A stretch of DNA of 64,000 bases, taken from an uncultured Eubacteriales bacterium (GTDB lineage: Bacteria > Bacillota > Clostridia > Oscillospirales > Acutalibacteraceae). Location of the stretch: NCBI GenBank assembly GCA_910584745.1, contig CAJUDG010000013.1, forward strand, positions 58,396-122,395, given 5' to 3'. Under the pieces are notes generated by a model that was not told the origin of the DNA, made no database searches, and saw only the letters and a program-made list of their open reading frames with translations. A program made the translations under genes and the position numbers. Shown piece after piece: positions 1 through 7,649 of this stretch (position 1 is the stretch's first letter; the number at the start of each line of letters is the position of its first letter).

Positions 1-273
1 TATGGGCACCCTCACCACCAGATCCTGGGCCGACTTCCCCGCGCAGCGCCCGCCCCGGCCGTTCTCCCCCCGGGGCGCGGAATACTTGCGCTTGTACCTG
101 AAGTCCGCCAGGGTGGAGAGGTTGCTGTCCCCCTGAAAGACGACGCTGCCGCCGCGGCCGCCGTCCCCGCCGTCGGGGCCGCCTGCCGCCACGTACTTCT
201 CCCGGTGGAAGGACACGGCGCCGTCCCCGCCGTCCCCGGCCTTTATATATATTTTTGCCATGTCTATGAACAT
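1..273 (-). CDS. obg: Obg/CgtA GTPase, N-terminal part (cut by window edge)
   Basis: The 91 codons present encode the start of Obg, the ribosome-associated GTPase needed for 50S maturation. The protein begins MFIDMAKIYIKAGDGGDG and continues with the glycine-rich Obg fold (GGPDGGDGGRGG), which is diagnostic. The G domain lies beyond the window. The start at 273 is preceded by a strong AGGAGGTAA ribosome site. It is the last visible gene of the rplU-prp-rpmA cluster, but five unrelated genes separate it from rpmA, and the GNAT stop codon lies only 3 nt upstream of the start, so it is probably co-transcribed with those genes. Confidence 0.97.
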   Translation of the reverse strand, partial: MFIDMAKIYIKAGDGGDGAVSFHREKYVAAGGPDGGDGGRGGSVVFQGDSNLSTLADFRYKRKYSAPRGENGRGGRCAGKSAQDLVVRVPI

Positions 274-276
274 AAT

Positions 277-798
277 TTACCTCCTGGCGCGAATACGGTA
301 GGTCCGAAGCATAAGCTCCCTGCCGGACTCCGTTATGACCTTTTCCAGCCCGCCCCTCTCGTGGGGGAATTTCTCAACGAGGCCTATGCTGGGCGCGTTC
401 CTCTCGTCAGCCTCATAGATATAGTATTCGTACTTTCCGAGCCCGTCAAGATATCCAAGGACCCCCTCAAGGGCCTCTTTTCCATACCCCCGCCCCTGGG
501 CGGAGGCTTTCAGCCATATCCCAAGCTCCGGGGCCTCCTCGCGAAGGCCGAAGACCTCGGCGCTGCCGAGAAACTCCCCCTCGGGGCCGAGTATCGTAAG
601 CTCCAGCATGTCCCCGCGCTCCATGTCATCCATGAACCCCCCGAGCACCTGCCGGGCGGTATCAATGTCCGGGAAGGGGTCGGGGTACTGGTATTTGGTG
701 ACCTCGGGGGTGAATTCCTGGCGGTAAGGCTCAAGATGGTCGAGGGTGAAGGGGGCTATTGTCAGGTTTTTGGTGGTTATCGTCAGGTCCATAAGCAT
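277..798 (-). CDS. GNAT-family N-acetyltransferase (RimJ/RimL type)
   Basis: A 173-residue acetyltransferase of the GNAT fold that would move acetyl from acetyl-CoA to an amine on a protein or small molecule. The acetyl-CoA loop is visible as the A-x-G-R-G-Y-G-K segment (AQGRGYGKEAL), and the ending resembles RimJ/RimL enzymes that acetylate ribosomal protein N-termini. The start MLMDLTITTKNL at 798 was chosen because AAAGAGGTGAAA lies directly before it; an upstream ATG at 861 lies inside the methyltransferase gene and lacks a ribosome site. It sits 3 nt after the methyltransferase stop and 3 nt before obg. The substrate cannot be told from sequence. Confidence 0.85.
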   Translation of the reverse strand: MLMDLTITTKNLTIAPFTLDHLEPYRQEFTPEVTKYQYPDPFPDIDTARQVLGGFMDDMERGDMLELTILGPEGEFLGSAEVFGLREEAPELGIWLKASAQGRGYGKEALEGVLGYLDGLGKYEYYIYEADERNAPSIGLVEKFPHERGGLEKVITESGRELMLRTYRIRARR

Positions 799-800
799 TT

Positions 801-1637
801 TCACCTCTTTGAGAAAACGCCGCATATGCCCTCGGCCTGTCCAGTAAACGGCCTGCCGCATATATCGTCATAAAAATCTCGCGCATTAAAATAGCTCTTG
901 CATAGCTCCCCGGAAAAAGTTTCTTTAGAATAATACTGGTCCCATATATTAAAGATATCGGTGCTGTCCCCGGTCATAACCAGGTACCGGTCCAGCGTGT
1001 TTTTTGTCTCACTATAAATAACATTCCGCTGTATCACCACATGTGGCTCCGGCGACCAGAAGCCCGATTTTTCATAGCTGACGCTCTGGGCCTCTCTGAA
1101 GGAGTAGAAACTTGACATATTATATACGTCCAAAATAAGTATGCCGTCTCTTTTCAGCGCTCTGTGAACTTTCTCAAGCAGAACCTCCCTGTCCTTTGGC
1201 GGCAGCACTCCGTAGTCATAGTATACCATTATAGCGGCATCGAACTCATTGTCAAAATCCAACTCAAGATAATTTTGGTATCTATAGTCGATATCTCTCC
1301 CGGCTATCTCTGCCTGGTTCCTCGCGTACTCTATAGAGCGCCGTGAAAAGTCAACGCCGGTGACTGAAAAGCCCCTGTCACAAAGCATTTCGGCATAGAG
1401 ACCCGGGCCGCAGCCCAAATCCAGGAGCCTTTTACCCTTAACGTCCCCGCAATATTCGCAGAGCCACTCCACCGAGCTCTGGATAGTCTCGAGCTTTCTT
1501 GAAGCGCCGTCGTGCTCCGCATCCAAATGGGCTGCGAGCATACCCTTTGAGATGTGCTCATCGTCCCAGAACGCCTTGGTGCTCCCGGCGTAGACCGGCG
1601 GGTTTTCCTCAAAGAATTTCAGTATCTTCTCATTCAT
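801..1637 (-). CDS. Class I SAM-dependent methyltransferase
   Basis: A 278-residue methyltransferase. Motif I, LLDLGCGPG, lies near residues 70-79 and is followed by the acidic motif GVDFS that binds the ribose of S-adenosylmethionine; the later ILILDVYN strand completes the Rossmann fold. The C-terminal third has the sequence type of small-molecule methyltransferases, with no clear target-recognition motif. Its start follows the alpha/beta hydrolase stop with no spacing, implying translational coupling. The target is unknown. Confidence 0.88.
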   Translation of the reverse strand: MNEKILKFFEENPPVYAGSTKAFWDDEHISKGMLAAHLDAEHDGASRKLETIQSSVEWLCEYCGDVKGKRLLDLGCGPGLYAEMLCDRGFSVTGVDFSRRSIEYARNQAEIAGRDIDYRYQNYLELDFDNEFDAAIMVYYDYGVLPPKDREVLLEKVHRALKRDGILILDVYNMSSFYSFREAQSVSYEKSGFWSPEPHVVIQRNVIYSETKNTLDRYLVMTGDSTDIFNIWDQYYSKETFSGELCKSYFNARDFYDDICGRPFTGQAEGICGVFSKR

Positions 1638-2327
1638 CTAACGCTTAAGCCTCCTCAAAAACTCCTGCACCTCTCTGTTGAACCTCTCCGGCTCCCTGGC
1701 GGCTATAAAGTGGTCCCCCTCTATTATTGACAGCTTCGCCTCCGGGATACTCCCCGCTATCAGCCGGGTGTGGCTGTCCTTCACCATATCCCGCGTCCCG
1801 GCTATCACCAGCGCTGGGGCTTTTATGGCCCCCAGCTCCTTCGGCCTGATATTGGGCTCGTTCACCATCAGCCCCAAAAGCTCCATATGGCCCTTGGCCT
1901 CCGCCGACCTTCCGGCAAAAATTTTCGTCAGCCTATAGCCAAGCTCGATGGGTATCTGTACCCTGCGCTTTATCCCGGAGGGGTCCAGGTTGCCACCGTT
2001 GAGCACCAGCGCCCTTACCCTCTCCGGATAGTCCAGCGCGAACCGCATGGCGATATTGGCCCCGTCGGAGAAGCCCAGGATAATGGCCCGGCTGATCCCA
2101 AGGCCGTCCATGAAGCCCGCCAGGTCCTCTGCGAACTGCCGGATGGTAAAGGGGGCGCTGCCCCTGGGGGACCTGCCGTGGCCCCTGGTGTCCGGGGCTA
2201 TCACTCTGTAATGCTCGGAGAAGCGCTCTATCTGGCCCTTAAAATACGAGCCGTCCTCGCCGTTGCCGTGCAGGAGTATAAGGGGCTCTCCCGCGCCCTT
2301 TTCTTCATAGTGCAGGGCTATGTCCAT
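1638..2327 (-). CDS. Alpha/beta hydrolase
   Basis: A 229-residue soluble alpha/beta hydrolase of the standard short type. The oxyanion region LLHGNGEDG lies near residues 18-27, the nucleophile elbow GFSDG gives Ser87, the acid is Asp180 in GTRDMV and the catalytic His is His206 in GDHF, so the triad looks complete. A lid segment follows the nucleophile strand. No clear ribosome site precedes the start, and the kinase stop lies 6 nt upstream, which suggests coupled translation. The substrate (ester, amide or other) is not predictable. Confidence 0.9.
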   Translation of the reverse strand: MDIALHYEEKGAGEPLILLHGNGEDGSYFKGQIERFSEHYRVIAPDTRGHGRSPRGSAPFTIRQFAEDLAGFMDGLGISRAIILGFSDGANIAMRFALDYPERVRALVLNGGNLDPSGIKRRVQIPIELGYRLTKIFAGRSAEAKGHMELLGLMVNEPNIRPKELGAIKAPALVIAGTRDMVKDSHTRLIAGSIPEAKLSIIEGDHFIAAREPERFNREVQEFLRRLKR

Positions 2328-2333
2328 GACCGT

Positions 2334-3137
2334 TCAAAAGGTCCTGGGCCGGGCCCCGATGAAGGAGCATATCCTGTTGTTCCACTCCTGCCGGGGACCG
2401 TCCAGCACAAGGCTCTGCAGCCCCAGCTCCGGCAGAATTTCAAGCTCCCTGCGCTGGCGCTCCTCAAGGCAGGCTATATAGCCATCGAAGCCCTTGGCCC
2501 CTATGCTCTTGCCGTATGCTCCGTTTGCGTGGTAGCTTATGACCTCGTCCAGCCAGCCCGGGCGCTCCTCTGCGGCGGCCTGGATATTCTCTGCGATATT
2601 CCCGCTTTTCAGGTATATCACCGCCGGCTCTAAGGGCGCTATTATCTCCGCTATGCTGCGGATATACTCAAGGGACTGCTCCTGTGCAAAGCCAAAGCGC
2701 ATCATGGTCTCGCACATGGGATTCTGCAAAAGGACCGCGTTGAACACATAGATCAGATGCTCCTGGGCGCTCTCTGCAAAGCTTTTCCACTTGTCAAGCA
2801 TTACGGGTCTCTCCGTCTCCCAGGGCAGCGCGTCGTATATCTTATATGGCATTAGCCTTTGCAGCGCCGCACCGCCCAGCGCCGAGAGCGGCGTGACATA
2901 GCCGTCCAGCCGGGGCTCCGACCGGGAGCGTATCATCTCCCGAAGCCCTGGCGGGAATGACGCCAGCTGCCCGCCGGTGACATAGGCGCTCTGCTCATAG
3001 TCGGCGGGGTGTTCCCCGGTGCCCTCATCAACGCAGAGCACCTTCCTGCCCATGGCCGTAAGCCTGTTCGCCACGTATTTTGCCGTGGTGCTCTTGCCCG
3101 AACAGGGCAGGCCCTCCACAATAATAATTCTTGTCAT
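2334..3137 (-). CDS. P-loop kinase-like protein of unknown substrate
   Basis: A 267-residue protein starting MTRIIIVEGLPCSGKST, in which GLPCSGKST is a Walker A loop at about residues 9-17 placed at the very N-terminus, as in small-molecule or nucleotide kinases. The conserved VMLDKW segment may be the Walker B-like strand. I do not recognise a substrate-specific motif. The start at 3137 has a GGGGAG ribosome site; the longer reading from 3170 would overlap the upstream gene. It lies 4 nt after the DUF1349 gene. A resistance-type or salvage kinase is possible but unproven. Confidence 0.75.
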   Translation of the reverse strand: MTRIIIVEGLPCSGKSTTAKYVANRLTAMGRKVLCVDEGTGEHPADYEQSAYVTGGQLASFPPGLREMIRSRSEPRLDGYVTPLSALGGAALQRLMPYKIYDALPWETERPVMLDKWKSFAESAQEHLIYVFNAVLLQNPMCETMMRFGFAQEQSLEYIRSIAEIIAPLEPAVIYLKSGNIAENIQAAAEERPGWLDEVISYHANGAYGKSIGAKGFDGYIACLEERQRRELEILPELGLQSLVLDGPRQEWNNRICSFIGARPRTF

Positions 3138-3141
3138 TATT

Positions 3142-3747
3142 TTACTCCCCGTCCGGCTGCTGCCCGTCATGGGCCGGCCATTTACATTCCGTCATCTGCA
3201 TATCCGTGAACACCGCTCTGAAGCTCGAATCCTCCGGCGAGCAGGCGTATACGCCGAAGTGTATATCTCCCCCGCCCTTCTGCATATGGCATATGCGCAT
3301 CTGCTCAAAATATACGCCGTCTTTTGAGCACTCTATCCTGTAGTCGTCCTCCCGGCGGCTGAGCCTGTACCACATGGTCCCAAGGTCCGCGGGTATGACC
3401 GTTGTGGCCCAGTCGGAATAGCCGCCGTTTGTCACCACGCTGCCCAGGTGTGAGAACTCCCCGTTCTCATACTCCACCGAGGCCTTCAGCCAGTTCTCGC
3501 TGTCCAGGTACATCACGACGCCGCACTGGTCGAAGCGGCGGCGGCTTTCGGAAAAGTTCGTCTTCACCGTAAAGCTGAAATACCTCTCCCCGGTCTCTGT
3601 CTGCAATACCGGGGCATTGTCGTTTCTGAAATGGTAGTAGGTCCTCTGCCACAGGTCCGTATGGGGCCGGGTGACTATCTCTATCCGCCCGCCCTCTATA
3701 CGAAAACTCTCCGGCTCTCTTGTCCACTGGAACTTCGTCAGATCCAC
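3142..3747 (-). CDS. DUF1349 concanavalin-like protein
   Basis: A 201-residue cytoplasmic protein of the DUF1349 family, a beta-sandwich fold related to concanavalin-type lectins. Recognisable stretches are the GVVMYLDSENWLKASVEY strand pair and the FGVYACSPEDSSFRAVF ending. The start is most likely the GTG at 3747, because GGGAGGAT sits 5-6 nt before it; the ATG at 3762 lies directly after a terminator hairpin and has no ribosome site. There is no signal peptide. The family has no firm biochemical role. It is the first gene of the insertion between rpmA and obg. Confidence 0.85.
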   Translation of the reverse strand: MDLTKFQWTREPESFRIEGGRIEIVTRPHTDLWQRTYYHFRNDNAPVLQTETGERYFSFTVKTNFSESRRRFDQCGVVMYLDSENWLKASVEYENGEFSHLGSVVTNGGYSDWATTVIPADLGTMWYRLSRREDDYRIECSKDGVYFEQMRICHMQKGGGDIHFGVYACSPEDSSFRAVFTDMQMTECKWPAHDGQQPDGE

Positions 3748-3763
3748 GTTATCCTCCCTCATT

Positions 3764-3795
3764 ACAAAAAAAGCCCCTTCGCCGTGAAGGGGCTT
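3764..3795 (-). terminator. Rho-independent terminator after rpmA
   Basis: A perfect 10-bp stem (3771-3780 with 3786-3795) with a 5-nt loop is followed on the minus strand by seven T residues. It ends the rplU-prp-rpmA transcript. There is no room for a promoter between this hairpin and the next start codon at 3747, so the downstream genes including obg must rely on read-through or on a promoter inside rpmA. Confidence 0.9.
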
Positions 3796-3817
3796 TCTCT
3801 ACCTTGCGGACCCTGCC

Positions 3818-4096
3818 TTACTCGGCGTAGACGCTGACCTTCTTGCGGTCGGCGCCCATGCGCTCGAAGCGGACCTTGCCGTCCACCATGGCGAACAGGG
3901 TGTCGTCCTTGCCCCGGCCCACGTTGGTGCCGGGATGGATCTTGGTGCCGCGCTGCTTGACGAGGATATTGCCCGCCAGCACGAACTGGCCGTCGGCGCG
4001 CTTGACGCCCAGGCGCTTAGACTCGGAGTCGCGGCCGTTCTTGGTGGAGCCCATGCCCTTTTTATGGGCGAAAAGCTGGATATTGATTTTCAGCAT
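3818..4096 (-). CDS. rpmA: 50S ribosomal protein L27, with cleavable N-terminal extension
   Basis: A 92-residue L27 whose mature form starts at AHKKGMGSTKNGRDS, the tail that reaches the peptidyl transferase centre. It is preceded by MLKINIQLF, the Firmicutes extension that the Prp cysteine protease must remove for the ribosome to work; cleavage is expected after LF. The start at 4096 has a GGAAGG ribosome site; the longer ORF reading is not native. The protease gene is immediately upstream in the same operon. Confidence 0.97.
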   Translation of the reverse strand: MLKINIQLFAHKKGMGSTKNGRDSESKRLGVKRADGQFVLAGNILVKQRGTKIHPGTNVGRGKDDTLFAMVDGKVRFERMGADRKKVSVYAE

Positions 4097-4133
4097 GATA
4101 ATAGCCTTCCTTTCGATTATTGTACAGATTCTC

Positions 4134-4451
4134 TCAGATCTCAATAGAGCTGACCCGGATATCCTCCGGATACTGTTCCTCAAGCCCCTCCAGGTGCAGT
4201 TTAAGCCCCAGAAGCGCCGCCCGGCACCCCGGCCCGTCCTCCGGCGAGAGCCGCAGCAGCATGTCCCCCTCGCTGGCTTCCAGCTCCCTTGGGACCGCGC
4301 CCATCACCTCGGTGATGGTGTTCGCCACAAGGTACGCCGCCGAGGACACCGCCGCGCACACTATGTCCGTGCCCGCTTCACCTCCGGCGTGGCCGGTGAT
4401 GTGAAAGCCCAGCAGGCTGCCGGTATGGGTGAGGAAACCGGCCCGGATCAT
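4134..4451 (-). CDS. prp: Ribosomal-processing cysteine protease Prp (YsxB)
   Basis: A 105-residue member of the YsxB/Prp family that removes the N-terminal extension of L27. The catalytic dyad is visible as His21 in GHAGG and Cys32 in DIVCAAVS, spaced as in characterised Prp enzymes. The start ATG overlaps the rplU stop codon by one base, a coupling typical of the L21-Prp-L27 cluster in Firmicutes. Length and position are those of the family. Confidence 0.95.
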   Translation of the reverse strand: MIRAGFLTHTGSLLGFHITGHAGGEAGTDIVCAAVSSAAYLVANTITEVMGAVPRELEASEGDMLLRLSPEDGPGCRAALLGLKLHLEGLEEQYPEDIRVSSIEI

Positions 4452-4759
4452 TACGCCTTCACGGCCTCTATCTGTATCTTGGTATAGGGCTGGCGATGGC
4501 CCATCTTCCGCTTGGAGTTCTTCTTGGGCTTATAGGTGAAGACGGTTATCTTCTTCGCCTTGCCGGTCTTTACCACCTTGCCGGTGACAGTTGCCCCCTC
4601 GACATAGGGCGCGCCCACCTTGGGCTCTCCCTCGCCGAACACGGCCACTACCGGGAACTCAACGGTGCTGTTCTCCTCTGCGTCCAGCTTCTCCACGTAT
4701 ATAACGTCGCCGTACTGGACCTTGTACTGCTTCCCGCCTGTCTCGATCACTGCAAACAT
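4451..4759 (-). CDS. rplU: 50S ribosomal protein L21
   Basis: A 102-residue L21 beginning MFAVIETGGKQYKV, with the conserved KRKMGHRQPYTKIQI ending that contacts 23S rRNA. It is the first gene of the rplU-prp-rpmA operon and follows a structured leader of about 80 nt with its own strong promoter. Confidence 0.98.
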   Translation of the reverse strand: MFAVIETGGKQYKVQYGDVIYVEKLDAEENSTVEFPVVAVFGEGEPKVGAPYVEGATVTGKVVKTGKAKKITVFTYKPKKNSKRKMGHRQPYTKIQIEAVKA

Positions 4760-4840
4760 TTCTTATCCTGCCTTTATCATAGTCTCGCTACTCCCGGGCG
4801 GGCGCCTATGGCGCCGCTTTAAAAGCCCGCAGTATGCGGC
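4760..4840 (-). promoter_or_regulatory. Putative L21 leader RNA
   Basis: About 80 nt of GC-rich leader between the predicted transcription start and rplU. It can form a hairpin built on the GGCGCC arms around 4801-4815. Firmicutes rplU genes commonly carry an L21 leader element for autogenous control, and the position fits; I have not matched it to the Rfam model. Confidence 0.5.
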
Positions 4841-4846
4841 TCATAT

Positions 4847-4875
4847 AATATAGCATGAAAACGCGGGAAAGTCAA
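4847..4875 (-). promoter_or_regulatory. Sigma-A promoter of rplU operon
   Basis: The minus strand shows TTGACT (4870-4875), a 17-nt spacer and TATATT (4847-4852). The -35 box overlaps the stop codon of the upstream XRE regulator gene. Confidence 0.85.
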
Positions 4876-5267
4876 GGAGTTTTTAAACCTTTAGAGAGCC
4901 TTTCCACCTTATATTTCGCCTCGTCAAGGTCTTTACAGCCGTCGAGGATCATGCTTATCATCTCAATGATGGTCCCAAGCTGCTTGTCCGCCGCCATCTC
5001 CCTCCTCTCGGTCTCCGGCCTGTCGAAAAACACATCAGGTTTCGGCGTAAAGTCAAACAGCTCCCTGGGTTTTATCTTAAACACCTCGCACATTTTAAAG
5101 ATAAGGTCCATGGAAACCCCCACGTTGCCAAGCTCTATGGCGCTGATATGGCTCCTCTCAATGTCCAGCATCTCGGCAAGCTGCAGCTGGGTCACTCGCA
5201 GAGCTTTTCGATAGTACACCACATTGAGCCCGAATTTTCTATACTGGTCCCTATATTGCTTTTTCAT
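4872..5267 (-). CDS. XRE-family transcriptional regulator
   Basis: A 131-residue regulator with an N-terminal Cro/CI-type helix-turn-helix at about residues 12-68 (LRVTQLQLAEMLDIERSHISAIE region), followed by an acidic C-terminal tail of helices with no ligand-domain signature. The start at 5267 has an AGGAGGTG ribosome site. It is divergent from the PH/SHOCT gene, and an inverted repeat between them is a candidate autoregulatory site. Its target genes are unknown. Confidence 0.92.
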   Translation of the reverse strand: MKKQYRDQYRKFGLNVVYYRKALRVTQLQLAEMLDIERSHISAIELGNVGVSMDLIFKMCEVFKIKPRELFDFTPKPDVFFDRPETERREMAADKQLGTIIEMISMILDGCKDLDEAKYKVERLSKGLKTP

Positions 5268-5312
5268 CGCCGGAACACCTCCTATACCTAAGTTTATGGG
5301 TGTTCACGCAAA

Positions 5313-5326
5313 GAATAAACTTATTC
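5313..5326. promoter_or_regulatory. Inverted repeat, candidate XRE operator
   Basis: Arms GAATAA and TTATTC flank a 2-nt centre in the divergent intergenic region upstream of the XRE gene. Size and position suit a dimeric helix-turn-helix repressor site, but nothing further supports it. Confidence 0.35.
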
Positions 5327-5343
5327 AAAACATCGTAATAATG

Positions 5344-5372
5344 TTGACACAGGTCATAAAGTGTGTTATCAT
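5344..5372 (+). promoter_or_regulatory. Sigma-A promoter of the PH/SHOCT gene
   Basis: TTGACA (5344-5349), a 17-nt spacer and TATCAT (5367-5372) lie about 57 nt before the start codon at 5429. Confidence 0.8.
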
Positions 5373-5428
5373 ACTTACACAGCAGTGAAAAATTTGAAAA
5401 AATCAAGCGAAATCGGAGGGGTTTAGTT

Positions 5429-5967
5429 ATGGATGAGAATATCTTAGCGGTTGGGAAATCGGGGTATGTCAGAAAAATACTTGGGGGCATTTTGTTTATT
5501 CCCCTCATATTTTTCTACACCATGGGCTTTATCTTGTACGGCGCTGTCGATTTGTCCATGTTTATACCACTGTTTATTATCAGCCTTCCTCTTTTACTCA
5601 TTATCTTTGCTTGCTTTAAGCAAAGCTCGTCCATTACTGTCACCGATAAACGCGTATTCGGCCAGATTACCAGATGGATATTTTCTACCCGCCGTATAGA
5701 TCTACCGCTGGATTCAATATCGGCGGTATCCGCGTGGCAACCGCGTCCGGCGAAATTGTTTTTACGGATATCAGCAACCAGGACGAGGTGTATCAGGCCA
5801 TCAACCATCTTCTTATCGCCCGGCAAGACGCAAGATCATCCGTAGTCGCGCAGGAGCCCCAGCCCAGCGTGCCGGACGAGCTGAAACAGTACAAGGAGCT
5901 GCTTGACGGCGGCGTGATAACACAGGAGGAGTTTGACGAGAAAAAGCGCCGGCTTCTCGGCCTATAA
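5429..5967 (+). pseudogene. Frameshifted membrane PH-domain/SHOCT protein
   Basis: The first frame starts MDENILAVGKSG at 5429 after a GGAGGGG ribosome site, has two hydrophobic segments (about residues 18-40 and 45-65) and the start of a bacterial PH domain (SSITVTDKRVFGQ). Around 5715-5745 the homology jumps to another frame, GGIRVATASGEIVF, and continues to a C-terminal SHOCT motif (DELKQYKELLDGGVITQEEF) ending at 5967. A deletion at the repeated ATCGGCGGTATC-like sequence is the simple explanation. As read, the first ORF ends in unrelated sequence at 5845. A sequencing error or a programmed shift are alternatives. Confidence 0.75.
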
Positions 5968-6002
5968 AAAGAGCCCCCTGAGTAGGATACTACACAGGGG
6001 GC
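5965..6002 (-). terminator. Hairpin terminator, minus strand
   Basis: Arms 5973-5980 and 5995-6002 pair perfectly (8 bp) and an inner 4-bp stem (GTAG/CTAC) with loop GATA extends it. On the minus strand it is followed by CTCTTTTTA, so it can end the solute-binding protein transcript. Confidence 0.65.
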
Positions 6003-6008
6003 ATTCAT

Positions 6009-6110
6009 ATGAAGAAACGAGAATATGCACATGTGCAAAACCGCTGCCAAAGATCCAGACGGTGATAAGGTTAGGAAAATGCCGACGGGAAATAGCAGAA
6101 GAACTATCGA
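6009..6110 (+). pseudogene. Remnant of an IS3-type transposase OrfA
   Basis: MKKREYAHVQ in one frame (from 6009) is followed, after a frameshift, by LPKIQTVIRLGKCRREIAEEL in another. Together these resemble the helix-turn-helix N-terminus of clostridial IS3-family OrfA proteins (KREYAHVQ...LPKI...GKTQREIAE). It is only about 30 codons long, with no inverted repeats seen, so it would be a decayed scrap next to a frameshifted gene. Recognition is from memory of the family, not from a search. Confidence 0.45.
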
Positions 6111-6130
6111 TAACCCGGCAGCGGACGGCA

Positions 6131-7477
6131 TCAGGCCTCCTGCAGGCTCATGGCAAGCACCCGGCAGGTCTCGTCGATAAGCTTGTCGATGTCCCCCTGG
6201 GCATAGCCGGTGTGCACGTCCACGCAGTCCATCTCCAGGTTATACAGCCCGAAAGTCACCGTGTCAAAAAAGTTCACGGCAGTTATGGCGTCCCGCACGG
6301 CGCAGAGGCCCTCAAAGTTCTCGTCCGTCAGGCTCCATTTATCGGAACCGTCGGCCATAGATACCGGGTACTCCCCGCTCATGACCCGCGCGTCCATGGG
6401 GAACCCCAGGAAGGTCCCTTCTCCCGCCAGGAACTGGTTATAGAAGCCATAGCCCTGCTGGCTCTCAAGGCCCAGCAGGTAGTCCAGCACAAGGAAGGCC
6501 TCCTCCTTATGCCTGCTGCCCGCGCTTATGGCAGCGTAGCTGCGCACTGCGGCGGTGACCCCGCCGGTCTTGGAGTACAGGGGGATATAGGTCAGGGGGA
6601 CGTCCTGCTTGATGGTGTCGGCCTGGACGTAGAAGCTGGATACACTTATGTTGAACCCCGGGCCCACCAGGGCCTGATAATAAGTGGGGGTGTCGCCGAA
6701 CTCCCCGTTTTCCGAGAGATCCATCAGCTCAAGGTTTTTGTGTATGCGGGTCTTTAGGTCCTCGGCGGTGAACAGCAGCTCCTCCTTGTCATAGTCCGCA
6801 AGCTTGCCGAGGGTGTTGTGCAGGGTCCTGTCGACGGTGGAATGCTTCTTCTGAGGGGAGCCGCCGTCAAAGCTTATGCTGGCAAGGTCGATGATATCGC
6901 CGCTCTCGGCCATCTGCTCCCAGGTGATGTCCTTGCTGGGGGTATGGGTCACGTCTTCCTTCAGAAAGCAGCTCATGTTGAACTGGTAGCTAAGCGGGAT
7001 GATGAACTGCCCCTTATCGGTCTTACCGGCGTTCAGGACGGTCTGGACCTGCTGGTCCCAGTCTGTGTACTGGGACTTCTCCATGAGCTTGTCCAGGTTC
7101 AGGAGCAGTCCGTTCCGGGCGGCCTTCTCGGGGTAGGGGAACACCAGGTCGTCCTGCCAGCCGGAGTTGATGATGAACAGGTCCGGGCCATTGCCGCTCA
7201 TTATCTCCGTGTGCAGCCGGGTCAGGGCCCCCATGCGCTCCTCGCCCTCGGGGGGCACCAGCTCGATCTCGAACTCCTCTGCGCCGCCGGATTCGGCCAG
7301 CTTTTCCAGTATGGCCTCGAAATCGTAGGTAGCCTGGTTCACCTGGGTGGAGCGGATGTCCAGGTCAAGGCATATGCGAAGTGGGCCGGTATCCTTCTGC
7401 CCGCAGCCGGGAAGGCATAGGGTCAGAACCAGGGTCAGGGCGAGTAAAGCTGCCAGTGTTCGTTTAGTGTTTTTCAT
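6131..7477 (-). CDS. ABC sugar-type solute-binding lipoprotein
   Basis: A 448-residue extracellular binding protein of family 1. The N-terminus has a signal peptide ending in the lipobox LPGC, which would be lipidated at the Cys. Later segments such as GNGPDLFIINSGWQDD and the conserved QGYGFYNQF region fit carbohydrate-binding lipoproteins. The start at 7477 was chosen because GAGG lies 8 nt before it; the ORF call starting at a TTG two codons earlier is less likely. No permease or ATPase genes lie nearby, so it is an orphan that must share a transporter encoded elsewhere or act as a sensor. Confidence 0.88.
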   Translation of the reverse strand: MKNTKRTLAALLALTLVLTLCLPGCGQKDTGPLRICLDLDIRSTQVNQATYDFEAILEKLAESGGAEEFEIELVPPEGEERMGALTRLHTEIMSGNGPDLFIINSGWQDDLVFPYPEKAARNGLLLNLDKLMEKSQYTDWDQQVQTVLNAGKTDKGQFIIPLSYQFNMSCFLKEDVTHTPSKDITWEQMAESGDIIDLASISFDGGSPQKKHSTVDRTLHNTLGKLADYDKEELLFTAEDLKTRIHKNLELMDLSENGEFGDTPTYYQALVGPGFNISVSSFYVQADTIKQDVPLTYIPLYSKTGGVTAAVRSYAAISAGSRHKEEAFLVLDYLLGLESQQGYGFYNQFLAGEGTFLGFPMDARVMSGEYPVSMADGSDKWSLTDENFEGLCAVRDAITAVNFFDTVTFGLYNLEMDCVDVHTGYAQGDIDKLIDETCRVLAMSLQEA

Positions 7478-7602
7478 AACCAAAACCTCGCTTTCTTTTT
7501 TGGACAGACGGTCCCTTGGGCACGCCTGTCATAATATAAGAAGACATGATTCTGGACTTTGGTTGCATAAAACTATAAAAATTCATAAATTGTTCACAAA
7601 GA

Positions 7603-7632
7603 AAATGAGCAGAGCCCGCGCCCTGCTCATTT
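7603..7632 (-). terminator. Terminator after the amidohydrolase gene
   Basis: Perfect 10-bp stem (7603-7612 with 7623-7632), 10-nt loop, then a T-rich run on the minus strand. It separates the amidohydrolase transcript from the solute-binding protein gene. Confidence 0.75.
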
Positions 7633-7649
7633 CTCATATTCTCTCCGCA

